Assembly (NCBI RefSeq): GCF_029223485.1
Contig: NZ_JARHTP010000024.1
Span: 1 to 64,000, forward strand
Source of the DNA: Streptomyces coacervatus
Lineage (GTDB): Bacteria > Actinomycetota > Actinomycetes > Streptomycetales > Streptomycetaceae
Length of the DNA: 64,000 nt
Reading direction: 5' to 3'
Of the stretch, positions 9,338 to 18,358 are shown one piece after another. The notes under the pieces are model-generated. The model worked only from the letters and a program-made list of their open reading frames with translations, searched no databases and had not been told where the DNA came from. Every line of letters starts with the position of its first letter. Position 1 is the first letter of the stretch. The translations under genes were made by a program, and so were the position numbers.

Positions 9338-9712
9338 ATGCTGAACGTGGCACTGAAACTGGTCAACGACAATCCCGACAGCGCCGCCACCGTCGGTGAC
9401 GCGGATCTGGCCGGGATACGCCATCAGCTCAACACGGAGCCCGAGCTGCGCGGTCGCGTGCGTCTCGTGCGCAAGACGCCCGCAGACGAGCAGATGGGGG
9501 CGGGGATCGGGTTGCTCACCATCGCCATCAGCAGCAGCGGTGCTGTCACTGCTCTCGTCCGCTCGCTCCCGGCGCTCCTCAAAGCCCAGCGGGCTGCGGC
9601 CACGGTGGAACTCTCACTCCCCGACGGCCGAAGCGTGAAGATCACCGCCGACTCCGCCGATGACGCTCAGTCTCTCCTGGACACCGCGTTGCGGAACCAA
9701 CAGCAGCCGTGA
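9338..9712 (+). CDS. EACC1-type effector-associated adaptor
   Basis: 124 residues from ATG 9338 (MLNVALKLVNDNPDS), preceded by GGGGGA. Earlier in-frame starts at 9221 and 9308 exist. It matches the layout of effector-associated constant component 1: a short N-terminal strand region, a small-residue hydrophobic helix (GIGLLTIAISSSGAVTALV, about 53-71), a Leu/Arg helix (LPALLKAQRAA), and a final beta hairpin (ATVELSLPDGRSVKITADS). In actinobacterial conflict systems described by comparative genomics, EACC1 proteins are encoded next to a caspase or other effector and are thought to tether or prime it. Its stop overlaps the caspase start (GTGA, 9709-9712), so the pair is almost certainly translationally coupled. 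Confidence 0.75.
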   Translation: MLNVALKLVNDNPDSAATVGDADLAGIRHQLNTEPELRGRVRLVRKTPADEQMGAGIGLLTIAISSSGAVTALVRSLPALLKAQRAAATVELSLPDGRSVKITADSADDAQSLLDTALRNQQQP

Positions 9713-12165
9713 CCCTCCGGCTGCCGGACCCGCGGGGCTCCCGTGCGGTCCTGATCGGCACCTCCCGGTATGACAGCAGCGACCTGCCCGACCTCCTCGC
9801 AGTGCGCAACAACCTGGAGGTCCTTCAGGAGTTGCTCACCTCGGACTCCTTCGGCGGCTTCCCGCTCCAGCGGTGCACCGTTGTCCAGGACGCCGCAGAT
9901 CCCCGCTCGGTCTGCGCCGCGGTCCGCGAGGCCGCCCTGACCGCCACCGATGCGCTGCTGGTCTACTTCTCCGGCCACGGCGTCCTCAACGAGAACCTGG
10001 ACGAGCTGCACCTCGCGCTGACCGGCACGGACGAGAGCGACCTGAGGTGGACGTCCATACCGTTCCAGGCAATCAGGGAGATCTTCGAGGCTTCGCCTTG
10101 CCCCAACAAGATACTGATCCTGGACTGCTGCAACAGCGGCCAGGCCCTGGACCCGCTGATGGGGGTCCAGACCAGACCGCGCGACACGCTGCGTATCCGG
10201 GGCACGCACATCCTGACGTCCTCGGCACGCGACTTCCCCTCGTACGCGCCTGTCGGCGAGCGCTACACCGCCTTCAGCGGCGAACTCATCCGCCTGCTCC
10301 GCGACGGACTGCCGGACAAGCCGGAACTGCTGACACTCAGTGAGATATACGGACCTCTGTCCCAGGCTCTGGATCAACGCGGCTACCCGGTACCGCGTCA
10401 ACAGGGCTCGGACGGGTACAACCAACTCGGCCTGGTCCGCAACAGAGCCGCCATCATGCAAGCCGGAGCCGCGGGCCAGGCAGCGCCGAATGACGACGCC
10501 GAAACCGCCGACGAAACTGCAGTCGGCGAAATCCGTTTCAGACCGAGCCGCATATTTCATCGGATCCGCGTGTGGGGCATCGGACTCCCTGCCTCTCTTG
10601 CTTTGCTGGAGGCCGCGTACTCGACCGGGGCCATGAAGGACAAGACCCTCGACCTGACCAAACCTGCCCAGGTGATCGCGATGCTGGCAGTCGTGAGCAT
10701 CGCCGCGATGGGCTCGGCCCTGAGAAAGAAGTATCCGGGTGACTATTCACTGGTGCTGAGCCCAGACGGCGTGGAGGTGCAGTACTCGGACTCAGAGCAC
10801 TTCTCCTATCCCTGGCACCGGATCAGCCGGTGCTGGGTACGGCGGAGACCGGCGACCCGGCTGCGCGGCCCGCGGTACGACCTGATGGTCCGGCCCATGC
10901 CCGGAGTCTTCCCGCAGACGGCGAGCCGGACCACACCAGGTCCTCATCAGGAGGACGCCGAAGACACCCTCCGCTTCGCGGAACTGCGCAGGCTCGCAAC
11001 GGTCCCGTCGGCCGTCGAGGCCGCACTTGCCCAGTACGCAGGGACAGCATGGACTCCCAGCGCAGAGATCGCAGTACAGCAGGCTCCGAGCCCTGAGCCA
11101 CAGCAAGTGTTCACCTCTGCCCGCCGTGTCTTCGCAGCCGTGGCGCTGGTCGGCGCAGTCCTGGGGTTCAACTTCCTGCGCGCCGCATTCGCCCGGCCCA
11201 TGGATGTGACAACGCTGGCCATGTGCGCGCTGGCCCTCGGCACGGCCTGGTTCGCCGCATCTCGACTCATCCGGCCGGTAAGGCTGGTGATCGGCGCGGC
11301 CGGGCTGACTCTGACACGTGGTGAGCTGGAGATCGCATACGCCTGGACGGAGATCGAACGGATCGGAGTGGTCAACTGGCCACGCGGCGCCCGCCTTTTC
11401 GGGCTGCTGGCGATCCAGCCCACCGGGAGCGTCGAGGGCATGACGGACCGCACGAACATGCTGCTGCCGAAGCTGGCGCCCAAAGCCCTGACCCTGTGCC
11501 TGCTTCAGGAAGTCACGCTTGCCCCGCAGCGGCTCAGGGACGCCCTGGCGCGGTACGCGGACAGGGAGCAGCTCGCTCTGCCGGACGAAGCATGGCTGCG
11601 CACGTCGGCCCAGGCACCAGCACCGCCCAGGACCGGCGCCACGTTCCGCGGCCGACAGCCGATGGAGTTCTCCGCACTGATCGGCTTTGCGCTGTTCATC
11701 CCTTTCATGATCGGCTTAAATGTGGCCGGGCCGAAGGCCACAGGATGGGCCTACGACCTCACCAACCTGCTGCTGGCTCCGCTATTCTGCGTCGGTCTTC
11801 CCGCGTATTTCCTGACCGGCAGACAGCATGTGCACTTCCATGTGGGCCCTTCGGGCATCATGCTCAGCGCTCTCGGAAGGCGCTGGCTGCACATTCCATG
11901 GGGGGACGTGGACCGCATCGGTATGGTGTTGCGCCCCGACCCGCAAGAGCACGCCCTCATCCTGTGGACGCGTCCCGACACCGCCGTGCCCAGGTTCCTG
12001 TGGCTGCCTTTCCAACGGCGGTACGGCGGCCTGTGCATCCTGACCCTGGAGAAATACCGGATCAAGGCCCCTCCCGAACAAGTGGACCAGGCCATCGCGC
12101 GCTACGCAGGCCGGCGACACACCCGTATGGCGACACTGCGTTATACGGCCCCGAAGAAGAAATAA
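9709..12165 (+). CDS. Membrane caspase-like protease with three PH-like modules
   Basis: 818 residues. Residues 10-245 are a caspase/metacaspase fold (peptidase C14). His90 lies in LLVYFSGHG, and Cys141 is the likely nucleophile in LILDCCNSG. From about 285 a module repeats three times: a pair of membrane helices, then a beta-rich segment that looks like a bacterial PH domain. The aligned cores begin near residues 346 (LVLSPDGVEVQY), 525 (LVIGAAGLTLTR) and 707 (FHVGPSGIMLSA). Each ends in a W-x-x-(I/V)-x-R-(C/I) pattern (PWHRISRCW, AWTEIERIG, PWGDVDRIG). The protease should thus sit on the membrane, probably in the cytosol, next to its EACC1 partner. Suicidal proteolysis on infection is the inferred role; substrate and trigger are unknown. 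Confidence 0.85.
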   Translation: MTLRLPDPRGSRAVLIGTSRYDSSDLPDLLAVRNNLEVLQELLTSDSFGGFPLQRCTVVQDAADPRSVCAAVREAALTATDALLVYFSGHGVLNENLDELHLALTGTDESDLRWTSIPFQAIREIFEASPCPNKILILDCCNSGQALDPLMGVQTRPRDTLRIRGTHILTSSARDFPSYAPVGERYTAFSGELIRLLRDGLPDKPELLTLSEIYGPLSQALDQRGYPVPRQQGSDGYNQLGLVRNRAAIMQAGAAGQAAPNDDAETADETAVGEIRFRPSRIFHRIRVWGIGLPASLALLEAAYSTGAMKDKTLDLTKPAQVIAMLAVVSIAAMGSALRKKYPGDYSLVLSPDGVEVQYSDSEHFSYPWHRISRCWVRRRPATRLRGPRYDLMVRPMPGVFPQTASRTTPGPHQEDAEDTLRFAELRRLATVPSAVEAALAQYAGTAWTPSAEIAVQQAPSPEPQQVFTSARRVFAAVALVGAVLGFNFLRAAFARPMDVTTLAMCALALGTAWFAASRLIRPVRLVIGAAGLTLTRGELEIAYAWTEIERIGVVNWPRGARLFGLLAIQPTGSVEGMTDRTNMLLPKLAPKALTLCLLQEVTLAPQRLRDALARYADREQLALPDEAWLRTSAQAPAPPRTGATFRGRQPMEFSALIGFALFIPFMIGLNVAGPKATGWAYDLTNLLLAPLFCVGLPAYFLTGRQHVHFHVGPSGIMLSALGRRWLHIPWGDVDRIGMVLRPDPQEHALILWTRPDTAVPRFLWLPFQRRYGGLCILTLEKYRIKAPPEQVDQAIARYAGRRHTRMATLRYTAPKKK

Positions 12166-12358
12166 CGCTGTGCCATCTGCCTCAGCTGCACCAGCTGACC
12201 TGCGCACACAACCATCTACGCCTGCACCGGGCACGTCGTCCAAGCGCTAGCCCGGAAGCTGGGTCTAGCCGAACCTGGGACGGTGGGTGATATCGCCGCG
12301 TCTAGGGTGCGTCCGTGGCCTATCCGGCCTCCCTTCGCATCGCGATCGCCCAGACCAT

Positions 12359-13242
12359 GAGCGTTTTCAGTGTGGCCACTGATCGGGTGACGGGGCGGTG
12401 TGAGGTCGGGGTGCGCAACGGGCAGGGCTCCCGTGCCGTTGAGGGAGGTGTTCGACGTCTCAACTCAGCAGCACAGGAGCCCTGTTGGTTCCGTATCCTG
12501 CCGCACTCGACCTGCCCCACGCCTTGGTCGAGTGGGTCACGATGCTCATCGTCACCCGTGAGGGTCACCGGCGGTGCAAACTCCCGCCGCACTGCCGTGC
12601 GTTGGTCGCACTCGTGTACCTGCGTCGCCACGACGCCCTCGCCCGTATCGCCACGGCCTTCGGGATATCCGTCGGCACCGCCCACGCCTACGTCACCGCG
12701 GTCACCGGTCTGCTCGCCGAGCAGGCACCGGGCCTGCTGAAGACACTGCGCGCGCACGACCCGGACTTCGTCCTCCTGGACGGCACGCTCGCAGAGTGCG
12801 ACCGCGTCGGCGACGGCAGGGCCGACTACTCCTCGAAACACAAGCGGCACGGGGTGAACGTGCAGGTCGTCACGGACCCTGCCGGCGAGATTCTGTGGCT
12901 GTCGCCGGCGCTGCCGGGCCGGACCCACGATCTGACGGCCGCCCGCACCCACAAGATCCTCCGGATCTGCGCGCGCCAGGGCGCCCCGATCCTCGCCGAC
13001 ATGGCCTACATCGGTGCGGGCGACTGGGTCACCACCGCCAAGCGCCGCCCGCCCAACGGTGAACTCACCCTCACCGAGCGGACCGAGAACCGGGCCCTGT
13101 CCGCGGCCCGGGCACCCGTCGAACGAGGCATGGCACGGCTGAAGTCCTGGCAGATCTTCCGCAGATCCCGCATCAGTCCCAACCGCATGAGCGTCATCAC
13201 GAAAGCCGTCCTCACCCTGGAGAAGCAACGCTGAAAACGCTC
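12359..13242 (+). mobile_element. Complete IS5-family (ISL2-like) element, 884 bp
   Basis: Ends GAGCGTTTTCAGTGT (12359-12373) and ACGCTGAAAACGCTC (13228-13242) are inverted repeats with one mismatch. CAT is repeated directly on both sides (12356-12358 and 13243-13245), the three-base duplication expected for this group. The single transposase gene fills most of the element. Target reconstruction in the flanking hydrolase gene confirms the borders. Confidence 0.9.
12485..13234 (+). CDS. IS5-family transposase (DDE_4 type)
   Basis: 249 residues from a TTG start (VPYPAALDLPHALVEWV). The N-terminal part is a helix-turn-helix (ALARIATAFGISVGTAHAYV, about 50-70). The DDE nuclease core follows: FVLLDGTLAECDRV (first Asp), LPGRTHDLTAARTHK, ILADMAYIGAGDW (second Asp) and the C-terminal PVERGMARLKSWQIF (Glu). 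It is complete in length and catalytic residues, so the element may still be active. This is the usual streptomycete 'transposase family protein' with a DDE superfamily endonuclease domain. Confidence 0.9.
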   Translation: MVPYPAALDLPHALVEWVTMLIVTREGHRRCKLPPHCRALVALVYLRRHDALARIATAFGISVGTAHAYVTAVTGLLAEQAPGLLKTLRAHDPDFVLLDGTLAECDRVGDGRADYSSKHKRHGVNVQVVTDPAGEILWLSPALPGRTHDLTAARTHKILRICARQGAPILADMAYIGAGDWVTTAKRRPPNGELTLTERTENRALSAARAPVERGMARLKSWQIFRRSRISPNRMSVITKAVLTLEKQR

Positions 13243-13477
13243 CATGATCAGCGACGACGCCCGCCGGAACGGCCCGGCGGCTCATGCGTGAAGCCGCCGA
13301 AGCGGGCTCCCGCCTGATCCAGTTCCCAGAAGGCCCCCCTCACGCCTTTACCTGCGGCGGCGAACAGCGCCCTATTGGTGGCCACGAGACCGAGAGGGCG
13401 CTACACGAAATGAGCTGACGGATCGCCGGGGCCGGGCAGCGGACCTCGTTGCCATACTGGCTGTCGGGGGTGGAGGC

Positions 13478-16393
13478 ATGGCTCAACAGCGTCCGTCACG
13501 GCAGGAGTTGATACGACGACGTCGCCGGAGTGGGTTCGTGGGCCGACGGGGTGAGATGACTGCATTCCGGGAGAATCTTGGCCGGGATCCCGAGGCTGAC
13601 GACTATCAGTTCCTCTTCCATGTGCGCGGCAACGCCGGTGTGGGCAAGACCTCGCTGGTACAGCAGTGGGAAGAGGTTGCTCGTGAGTTGGGAGCGGCCA
13701 CGGCGTATCTCGACAACAGCGTGCACAGTGCTGTGGAAGCCATGGAGGAGGTCGGCGAGCGGCTGGGCCGTCAGGGGCTGGAGTTGCGCCGGTTCGGCAA
13801 GCTGCTCACCACGTTCCGTCAGCGCGACCACGAGGCACAGTCGGCGTCGGACACGGCAGTGGCTGCGGAGAGCGGCAGCAGTGGGCAGCCACCTGGGCCG
13901 TCGCTTCCGGGGTCGCTCGCGGCGCAGGTGGGCCTGGCCGGCCTCGGCATGGTGCCGGTTGTGGGCGCGCTGGCTGGTGCGGTCGATCCGCAGCAGGTTG
14001 CACAGGGTGCCGACCGGTTGCGGGCCGCGCTCGGCGCACGGCTGCGGTCCCACGATGACGTGCAACTGGTCATCGACCCGGTACGCAGCCTGACCCCGGT
14101 GTTCCTTCAAGACCTGAGTGAGGTTGCGCGGCGACGACCGTGGGTGGTGCTGGTCTTCGACGTGTACGAACGGTCGGGGGCGGGGCTGGACGAGTGGCTG
14201 CGCGACATTGCCTTCGGCGAGGTGCACGGCGTCCTGCCGGCCAACGTCCAGATCGTCCTGTGCGGGCAGGGCCGTCTGAATGTCCGTTATTGGGGTGACT
14301 GGCTCGACCTGGTCACGGAGGTGCCGCTCGACGTGTTCACCGAGGAGGAAGCACGTGCACTGCTGGCGCTACGGGGCGTCACCGACGAGCAGGTCGTGGA
14401 GGTGGTGCTGCGTTTGTCGGGCAGGCTGCCGGTTTTGGTGCATACCCTGGCGCAGGCCCGGCCCGATTCGGCGCAGACCGTGAGCGACCCGTCGGGGACG
14501 GCGGTGGAGCGGTTCTTGAAATGGGAGACGGATGCGCCTCGGCGGGCCACCGCTCTTGCCTGTGCGTTGCCTCTCCAGTTCGACGAGGACGTCTACCGAG
14601 TTGTCGCGCCGCCGGAAGCCCTCGACCAGTACTCCTGGCTGCGGCAACTGGCCTTCGTCATCAGCGACCAGGCAGGACGGTGCCGCTACCACGACGTCGT
14701 ACGCGCGCCCATGCTGCGGCTGCAGCGCACCCAGTCCCCTGCCCGGTGGCGTGCCACCCACCAGTTGCTCGCGGAGACCTTCCGCACCTGGCGGGCGCAG
14801 CGGGAGGAAGTCGTGGATGCCAGGAACCGCTGGAGCGACGGGATCTGGCGCGAGCACAGGTCGAACGAGACCTACCACCGTCTGTGCGCCGATCCGCGGG
14901 GAACTCTGCCCGGGGCGCTTGCAGAGGTCGCCTCTGCCTGCGAGCACGGAAGCGGGACAGCTCGACGCTGGGCGCAGCTGATCGCGCAGTCCGCCATCGA
15001 CACGGCGGACGAGGAACTGGCAGCCTGGGGCAGCCGGCTAGCGGCTGCGTCCCGCACCGAGGGCCCGGCGGCACTGGCCGTTCTTGATGCGCTGTTGGGC
15101 CGCTCCGGCGCGGACACCGCAGGGCAGCTCTCCGCGCGGGTCGCCCGGGGGGCTCTCCACCAGCGCGCCGAACGATATGAACTGGCTCTTACCGACTTCA
15201 CTGCGGCACTGCTCCTGGATCCGCGGTACAGCGACGCCTTGGTGGGACGTGCCCTGACCCACCAGCTCACCGGCAATGTCCAGGACGCTCTCGCCGACCT
15301 GGACGAGGCGATTCGCATCGATCCCGCCGCGTCCTGGAATCACGTGCTGCGGGGACGCATCAACCAGTCAGTCGGCCGCCCTGGAGAAGCACTCGCAGAT
15401 TTCGGCCGGGCCCTCGAACTCGACCCCGCACAGGACTGGGCGCTCGTCAGCCGCGCCGAACTCCACCGCGCCGAGAGACGCCACCAGGAGGCACTGGCGG
15501 ATCTGGACCGCGCGCTGAGCATCGACCCGGAATACGCGTGGGCCTACGTTGAACGGTCGCGATGCCTGTCTCAGCTGCATCGGTGGGACGAAGCCCTCCA
15601 CGCCATGCAACGGGCAGCCGAATTGGACACCCGGCTGTGGTATCGCGTCCATCTCGCCCGCGTGTACCTCAGTAGGGGACGGTACGCCGAGGCCCTTCAG
15701 GAGGCCGACCGGGCCCTGACCGACCCGGACGGCCACGACCCACGCAGCAGCGCCTGGCCCTACACCGTCCGCGCCTGGGCACTGCACGGCCTGAAACGCG
15801 ACATCGAGGCCCTGTCCGACCTCGACCACGCAGCACTCCTCGACAACACGTACGGGCCGGCGTTCGCGATGCGTGGATGGCTGCTGTGGGAGGCGGAGCG
15901 GCTCACCGAAGCGGAGCGGGATTTCGACAAATCCCTGTCCGCGGATCCCCGAGATACGTGGGCCCTGGCGGGTCGAGGCACGGTCCACCTATTCGCGCAG
16001 CGAGATGAAGAGGCCATCAGCGACTTCGCCCAGGCCTTCGCCCTCCAGCTCGGCGTCACTGATGAGAGCGAACTCGCCCGGCCGCTCATCGAGCTGCTGC
16101 GGGAGCATCTGCCGAGCAATCGCGCCCCCATCACAGCCGCGATCAGCCTCGGAGCACTCCTCACTCAGCAGGAGCATTGGCCAGGACTGGCACAGCGAGC
16201 AGGCTCGGTTCTCGCCTTACGCCCGAGTCCTCGGCTGCTGATCGGCGGCTTCGGACTCCTGCGCCGTGCCGTCAACGCCCTCAACAACCGACCCATCGAC
16301 GATGATCCCGCCCGAACCGCCTGGACGCTGGATCTGCTGGCCCCCCTCCTACGGATCCTGAATCCACGGGGGACCCCATCAGACACGGACTGA
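13478..16393 (+). CDS. STAND NTPase with C-terminal TPR array
   Basis: 971 residues. An AAA/STAND P-loop domain begins at once: FVGRRGEM, then Walker A GNAGVGKTS (about 51-59) and Walker B WVVLVFDVYE (about 221-230). A Gly/Ala/Val-rich hydrophobic insert at about 148-168 (GLAGLGMVPVVGALAGAV) is unusual and might touch membrane. Residues about 550-870 form at least eight tetratricopeptide repeats (pattern YELALTDFTAALLLDPRYSDA). STAND-TPR proteins act as switchable signalling ATPases, and many bacterial ones guard against phage. No effector domain is fused, so it may work with a separate effector; the caspase pair lies 1.3 kb upstream on the same strand. The ATG at 13478 is preceded by GGAGG. 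Confidence 0.8.
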   Translation: MAQQRPSRQELIRRRRRSGFVGRRGEMTAFRENLGRDPEADDYQFLFHVRGNAGVGKTSLVQQWEEVARELGAATAYLDNSVHSAVEAMEEVGERLGRQGLELRRFGKLLTTFRQRDHEAQSASDTAVAAESGSSGQPPGPSLPGSLAAQVGLAGLGMVPVVGALAGAVDPQQVAQGADRLRAALGARLRSHDDVQLVIDPVRSLTPVFLQDLSEVARRRPWVVLVFDVYERSGAGLDEWLRDIAFGEVHGVLPANVQIVLCGQGRLNVRYWGDWLDLVTEVPLDVFTEEEARALLALRGVTDEQVVEVVLRLSGRLPVLVHTLAQARPDSAQTVSDPSGTAVERFLKWETDAPRRATALACALPLQFDEDVYRVVAPPEALDQYSWLRQLAFVISDQAGRCRYHDVVRAPMLRLQRTQSPARWRATHQLLAETFRTWRAQREEVVDARNRWSDGIWREHRSNETYHRLCADPRGTLPGALAEVASACEHGSGTARRWAQLIAQSAIDTADEELAAWGSRLAAASRTEGPAALAVLDALLGRSGADTAGQLSARVARGALHQRAERYELALTDFTAALLLDPRYSDALVGRALTHQLTGNVQDALADLDEAIRIDPAASWNHVLRGRINQSVGRPGEALADFGRALELDPAQDWALVSRAELHRAERRHQEALADLDRALSIDPEYAWAYVERSRCLSQLHRWDEALHAMQRAAELDTRLWYRVHLARVYLSRGRYAEALQEADRALTDPDGHDPRSSAWPYTVRAWALHGLKRDIEALSDLDHAALLDNTYGPAFAMRGWLLWEAERLTEAERDFDKSLSADPRDTWALAGRGTVHLFAQRDEEAISDFAQAFALQLGVTDESELARPLIELLREHLPSNRAPITAAISLGALLTQQEHWPGLAQRAGSVLALRPSPRLLIGGFGLLRRAVNALNNRPIDDDPARTAWTLDLLAPLLRILNPRGTPSDTD

Positions 16394-16599
16394 GGGCACC
16401 TGGTGTTCGCAGTTCCAGGCAACGACACGCACGGATACGTACCGAGGATCTTCTTAGGATGCGAGGGCATCGCGGGGCACACCAGCTACACCGCAGTCAC
16501 CCGGCCTCCGGTCCTTTCTCCCTTTCACGGAGCTGGTGTACGGAGCACGACCGCGATCCCCTGCTCGACCAACACATCGCTCTCACACTCCTGTTCGGC

Positions 16600-17520
16600 G
16601 TGCTGAGCGCGATCGGCGCCGGGGTGCCGACCGTCCTCGACGGCGGGACGATTTCCTGCGCTGCCCTGGGCACGTTGCGGGCGTGGAAGGGAACGCTGAC
16701 CTTCGAGACCATCGCGCGCTGGTCCTCCCGGAGCGAATGGCCGGTTTCCGAGTGCACGCTGCGCCGGGCCCTGGACGGCCGGCTGCCCACCCGGCGCACC
16801 ATCCTCGCCTTCGCCGTTGTCGCGGTCCACGCCCGTGCCCGTGCCCGCGGCAACGGCGAAGGCGAGGTACAGGCAGTCGTAGGGACCGCCGAGGCACTGT
16901 GGCAGGCGGCCTCGGACGCGGTCACCCGCCGGCGGTCCGGGCAACCCCGCGCCCCGCACGTGCCGGGCCGGGTCACCACCCTGGCCGGACTAGGCCAGGC
17001 CATGGAGCGGGTGCGCGTCACGGCCGGCACCCCGTCCCTGCGGGCCCTCGTCGCCGCGCCCGAGGCCGCGGGCCGGCTGACGCGCAGCGCTCTCCACAAC
17101 GCGCTGCAGGGCCGGCGGCGGCCTAGCGAGCAGCTGCTGGTGGCGTTCGCCGCCGCGTGCGGTGCCGGTCAGCCCACCGCCGACGCGCTGCTCGCCGTCC
17201 GCTGCCGCGTCCAGGCCAGGCCCCGGCCGCTGGCCGTCTACCCGTGCGAGATCGTCGAGCGGGCCGACGAACGGCGCCAGCAGGACGAAGCCTGCCGCCC
17301 ATGGCTCGCCGCCGAACCGGAACTCGACTGGTACGAGCAGCAGTTGCACGACGAGGAAGAGGCCGAGTACCGGCGCATGACCGCCTGGGTCGACGGCCTC
17401 GGTGACGACGAACTCGCGGAGCTGCAGGCACAGGCCGCGGCCGGTGCGGGCCGGGATCTGCGCGCCGAACTGACCGTGCACGTTGCCCGGCCCCGGACGA
17501 GCGGCGCGTCCGGCTGCTGA
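16600..17520 (+). CDS. Hypothetical protein with two HTH-like segments
   Basis: About 306 residues from GTG 16600; in-frame starts at 16459 and 16624 are alternatives and none has a clear ribosome site. Two segments look like helix-turn-helix units: LTFETIARWSSRSEWPVSEC followed by TLRRALDGRLPTRR, and TPSLRALVAAPEAAGRLTRS followed by ALHNALQGRRRPSEQ. The second half holds an acidic helix (YEQQLHDEEEAEYRRM). The arrangement recalls the three-repeat protein at 2194 and other streptomycete XRE-like proteins. It is probably DNA-binding. It follows the STAND-TPR gene by 200 bp that holds nothing else. Confidence 0.55.
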   Translation: MLSAIGAGVPTVLDGGTISCAALGTLRAWKGTLTFETIARWSSRSEWPVSECTLRRALDGRLPTRRTILAFAVVAVHARARARGNGEGEVQAVVGTAEALWQAASDAVTRRRSGQPRAPHVPGRVTTLAGLGQAMERVRVTAGTPSLRALVAAPEAAGRLTRSALHNALQGRRRPSEQLLVAFAAACGAGQPTADALLAVRCRVQARPRPLAVYPCEIVERADERRQQDEACRPWLAAEPELDWYEQQLHDEEEAEYRRMTAWVDGLGDDELAELQAQAAAGAGRDLRAELTVHVARPRTSGASGC

Positions 17521-17782
17521 CGACAACGCACCGGCCGGCCGCCTCCTGGCCGACGGGCAGCGGCTTGCCCGCCTGTCCGGCAGGTCGTGCGAGTCAGTGC
17601 TTGCTCGGCAGCGGGAGCGCCGCGGTGGCCGCGGAGACGCCCAGCAGACCGACCGTCGCCGCGAGGGCCGACGGTCGCTGTACTTCGATCCTGCACAACT
17701 CTGTGACACCGAGTCATCCGAAGGAGTGCCTTCCCGGGGGACTCCTCCCCAGAAGGAGCCTCGTCTCCCTACCCTCCTTGGG

Positions 17783-18283
17783 ATGGAAGTCGAGTATCTG
17801 CGCCACGGCGTGCCCTTGGCGGACTACCAACTGACCAAGGCCGATCATCGCCGCCAGCACGAGGCTGTGCAGGTCCATGAGTGGGTCCAGCGTCAGCTCG
17901 CCAAGGCTCCTACCTGGTCAGAGGAGCAGCGGAAGAAGATGCGCCAGCTCCTGGGACCTCCAACTCCTCCATGGGAGCTGCAGAGGTGGCAGTTGCGCTT
18001 GTACTGCGGCCACGTCATCGAGGCGATCCGTATCCAGAACAGCCCACGACCCGATGGCGGGGTCTGCGACAAAGAACGATGTTCAGAGTGCGGGCTGGAC
18101 CCAGCCGTGATCGTCGCCTTCGAACCTCTCGGACCAGTCGCTGAACCTCCGCAAAAAGACCGCTCTCAAAGGCCCGGTCATTCCGCCCGGAGGTTGCCCG
18201 CAGACAGGCGCAGCAAGGTGGAACTGATAGCGGAGAACGCGGCGCTGCGCGCGGAGCTGGAGGCCCTGCGAGATCAGGCATAG
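17783..18283 (+). CDS. Hypothetical protein with zinc-ribbon-like cysteines
   Basis: 166 residues from ATG 17783 (MEVEYLRHGVPLADYQLTK); an open frame extends back to 17483 but is Arg-rich and unlikely to be translated. A basic, helical N-terminal half is followed by a Cys/His set (RLYCGHVIE, then GGVCDKERCSECGLDP) that could bind one zinc. The last 30 residues are a coiled coil (ELIAENAALRAELEALRDQ). No enzymatic motif is visible. A DNA- or RNA-binding role is possible. It converges on the sigma-factor gene. Confidence 0.6.
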   Translation: MEVEYLRHGVPLADYQLTKADHRRQHEAVQVHEWVQRQLAKAPTWSEEQRKKMRQLLGPPTPPWELQRWQLRLYCGHVIEAIRIQNSPRPDGGVCDKERCSECGLDPAVIVAFEPLGPVAEPPQKDRSQRPGHSARRLPADRRSKVELIAENAALRAELEALRDQA

Positions 18284-18358
18284 CAGTGGTAGGCAGGGGG
18301 CACCCGCCGGTCGGTGAGCATCGTCCCGTGCCGAGAATGATGCGGTGCATCCCGCGCA

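Larger units (their letters stand above)
12315..13345 (+). pseudogene. Carbon-nitrogen hydrolase gene split by an IS
   Basis: From GTG 12315 the frame reads VAYPASLRIAIAQT and is cut at 12358 by the insertion sequence. Removing the IS and one CAT copy restores the reading across the junction (AQTMISDDARRNG). A frame one base away then gives LMREAAEAGSRLIQFPEG, the typical N-terminal nitrilase-superfamily block with the catalytic-glutamate motif FPEG. Sequence after about 13345 no longer resembles the family. The gene was therefore truncated and frameshifted as well as interrupted. These enzymes cleave or form C-N bonds in amides or nitriles. Confidence 0.6.
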
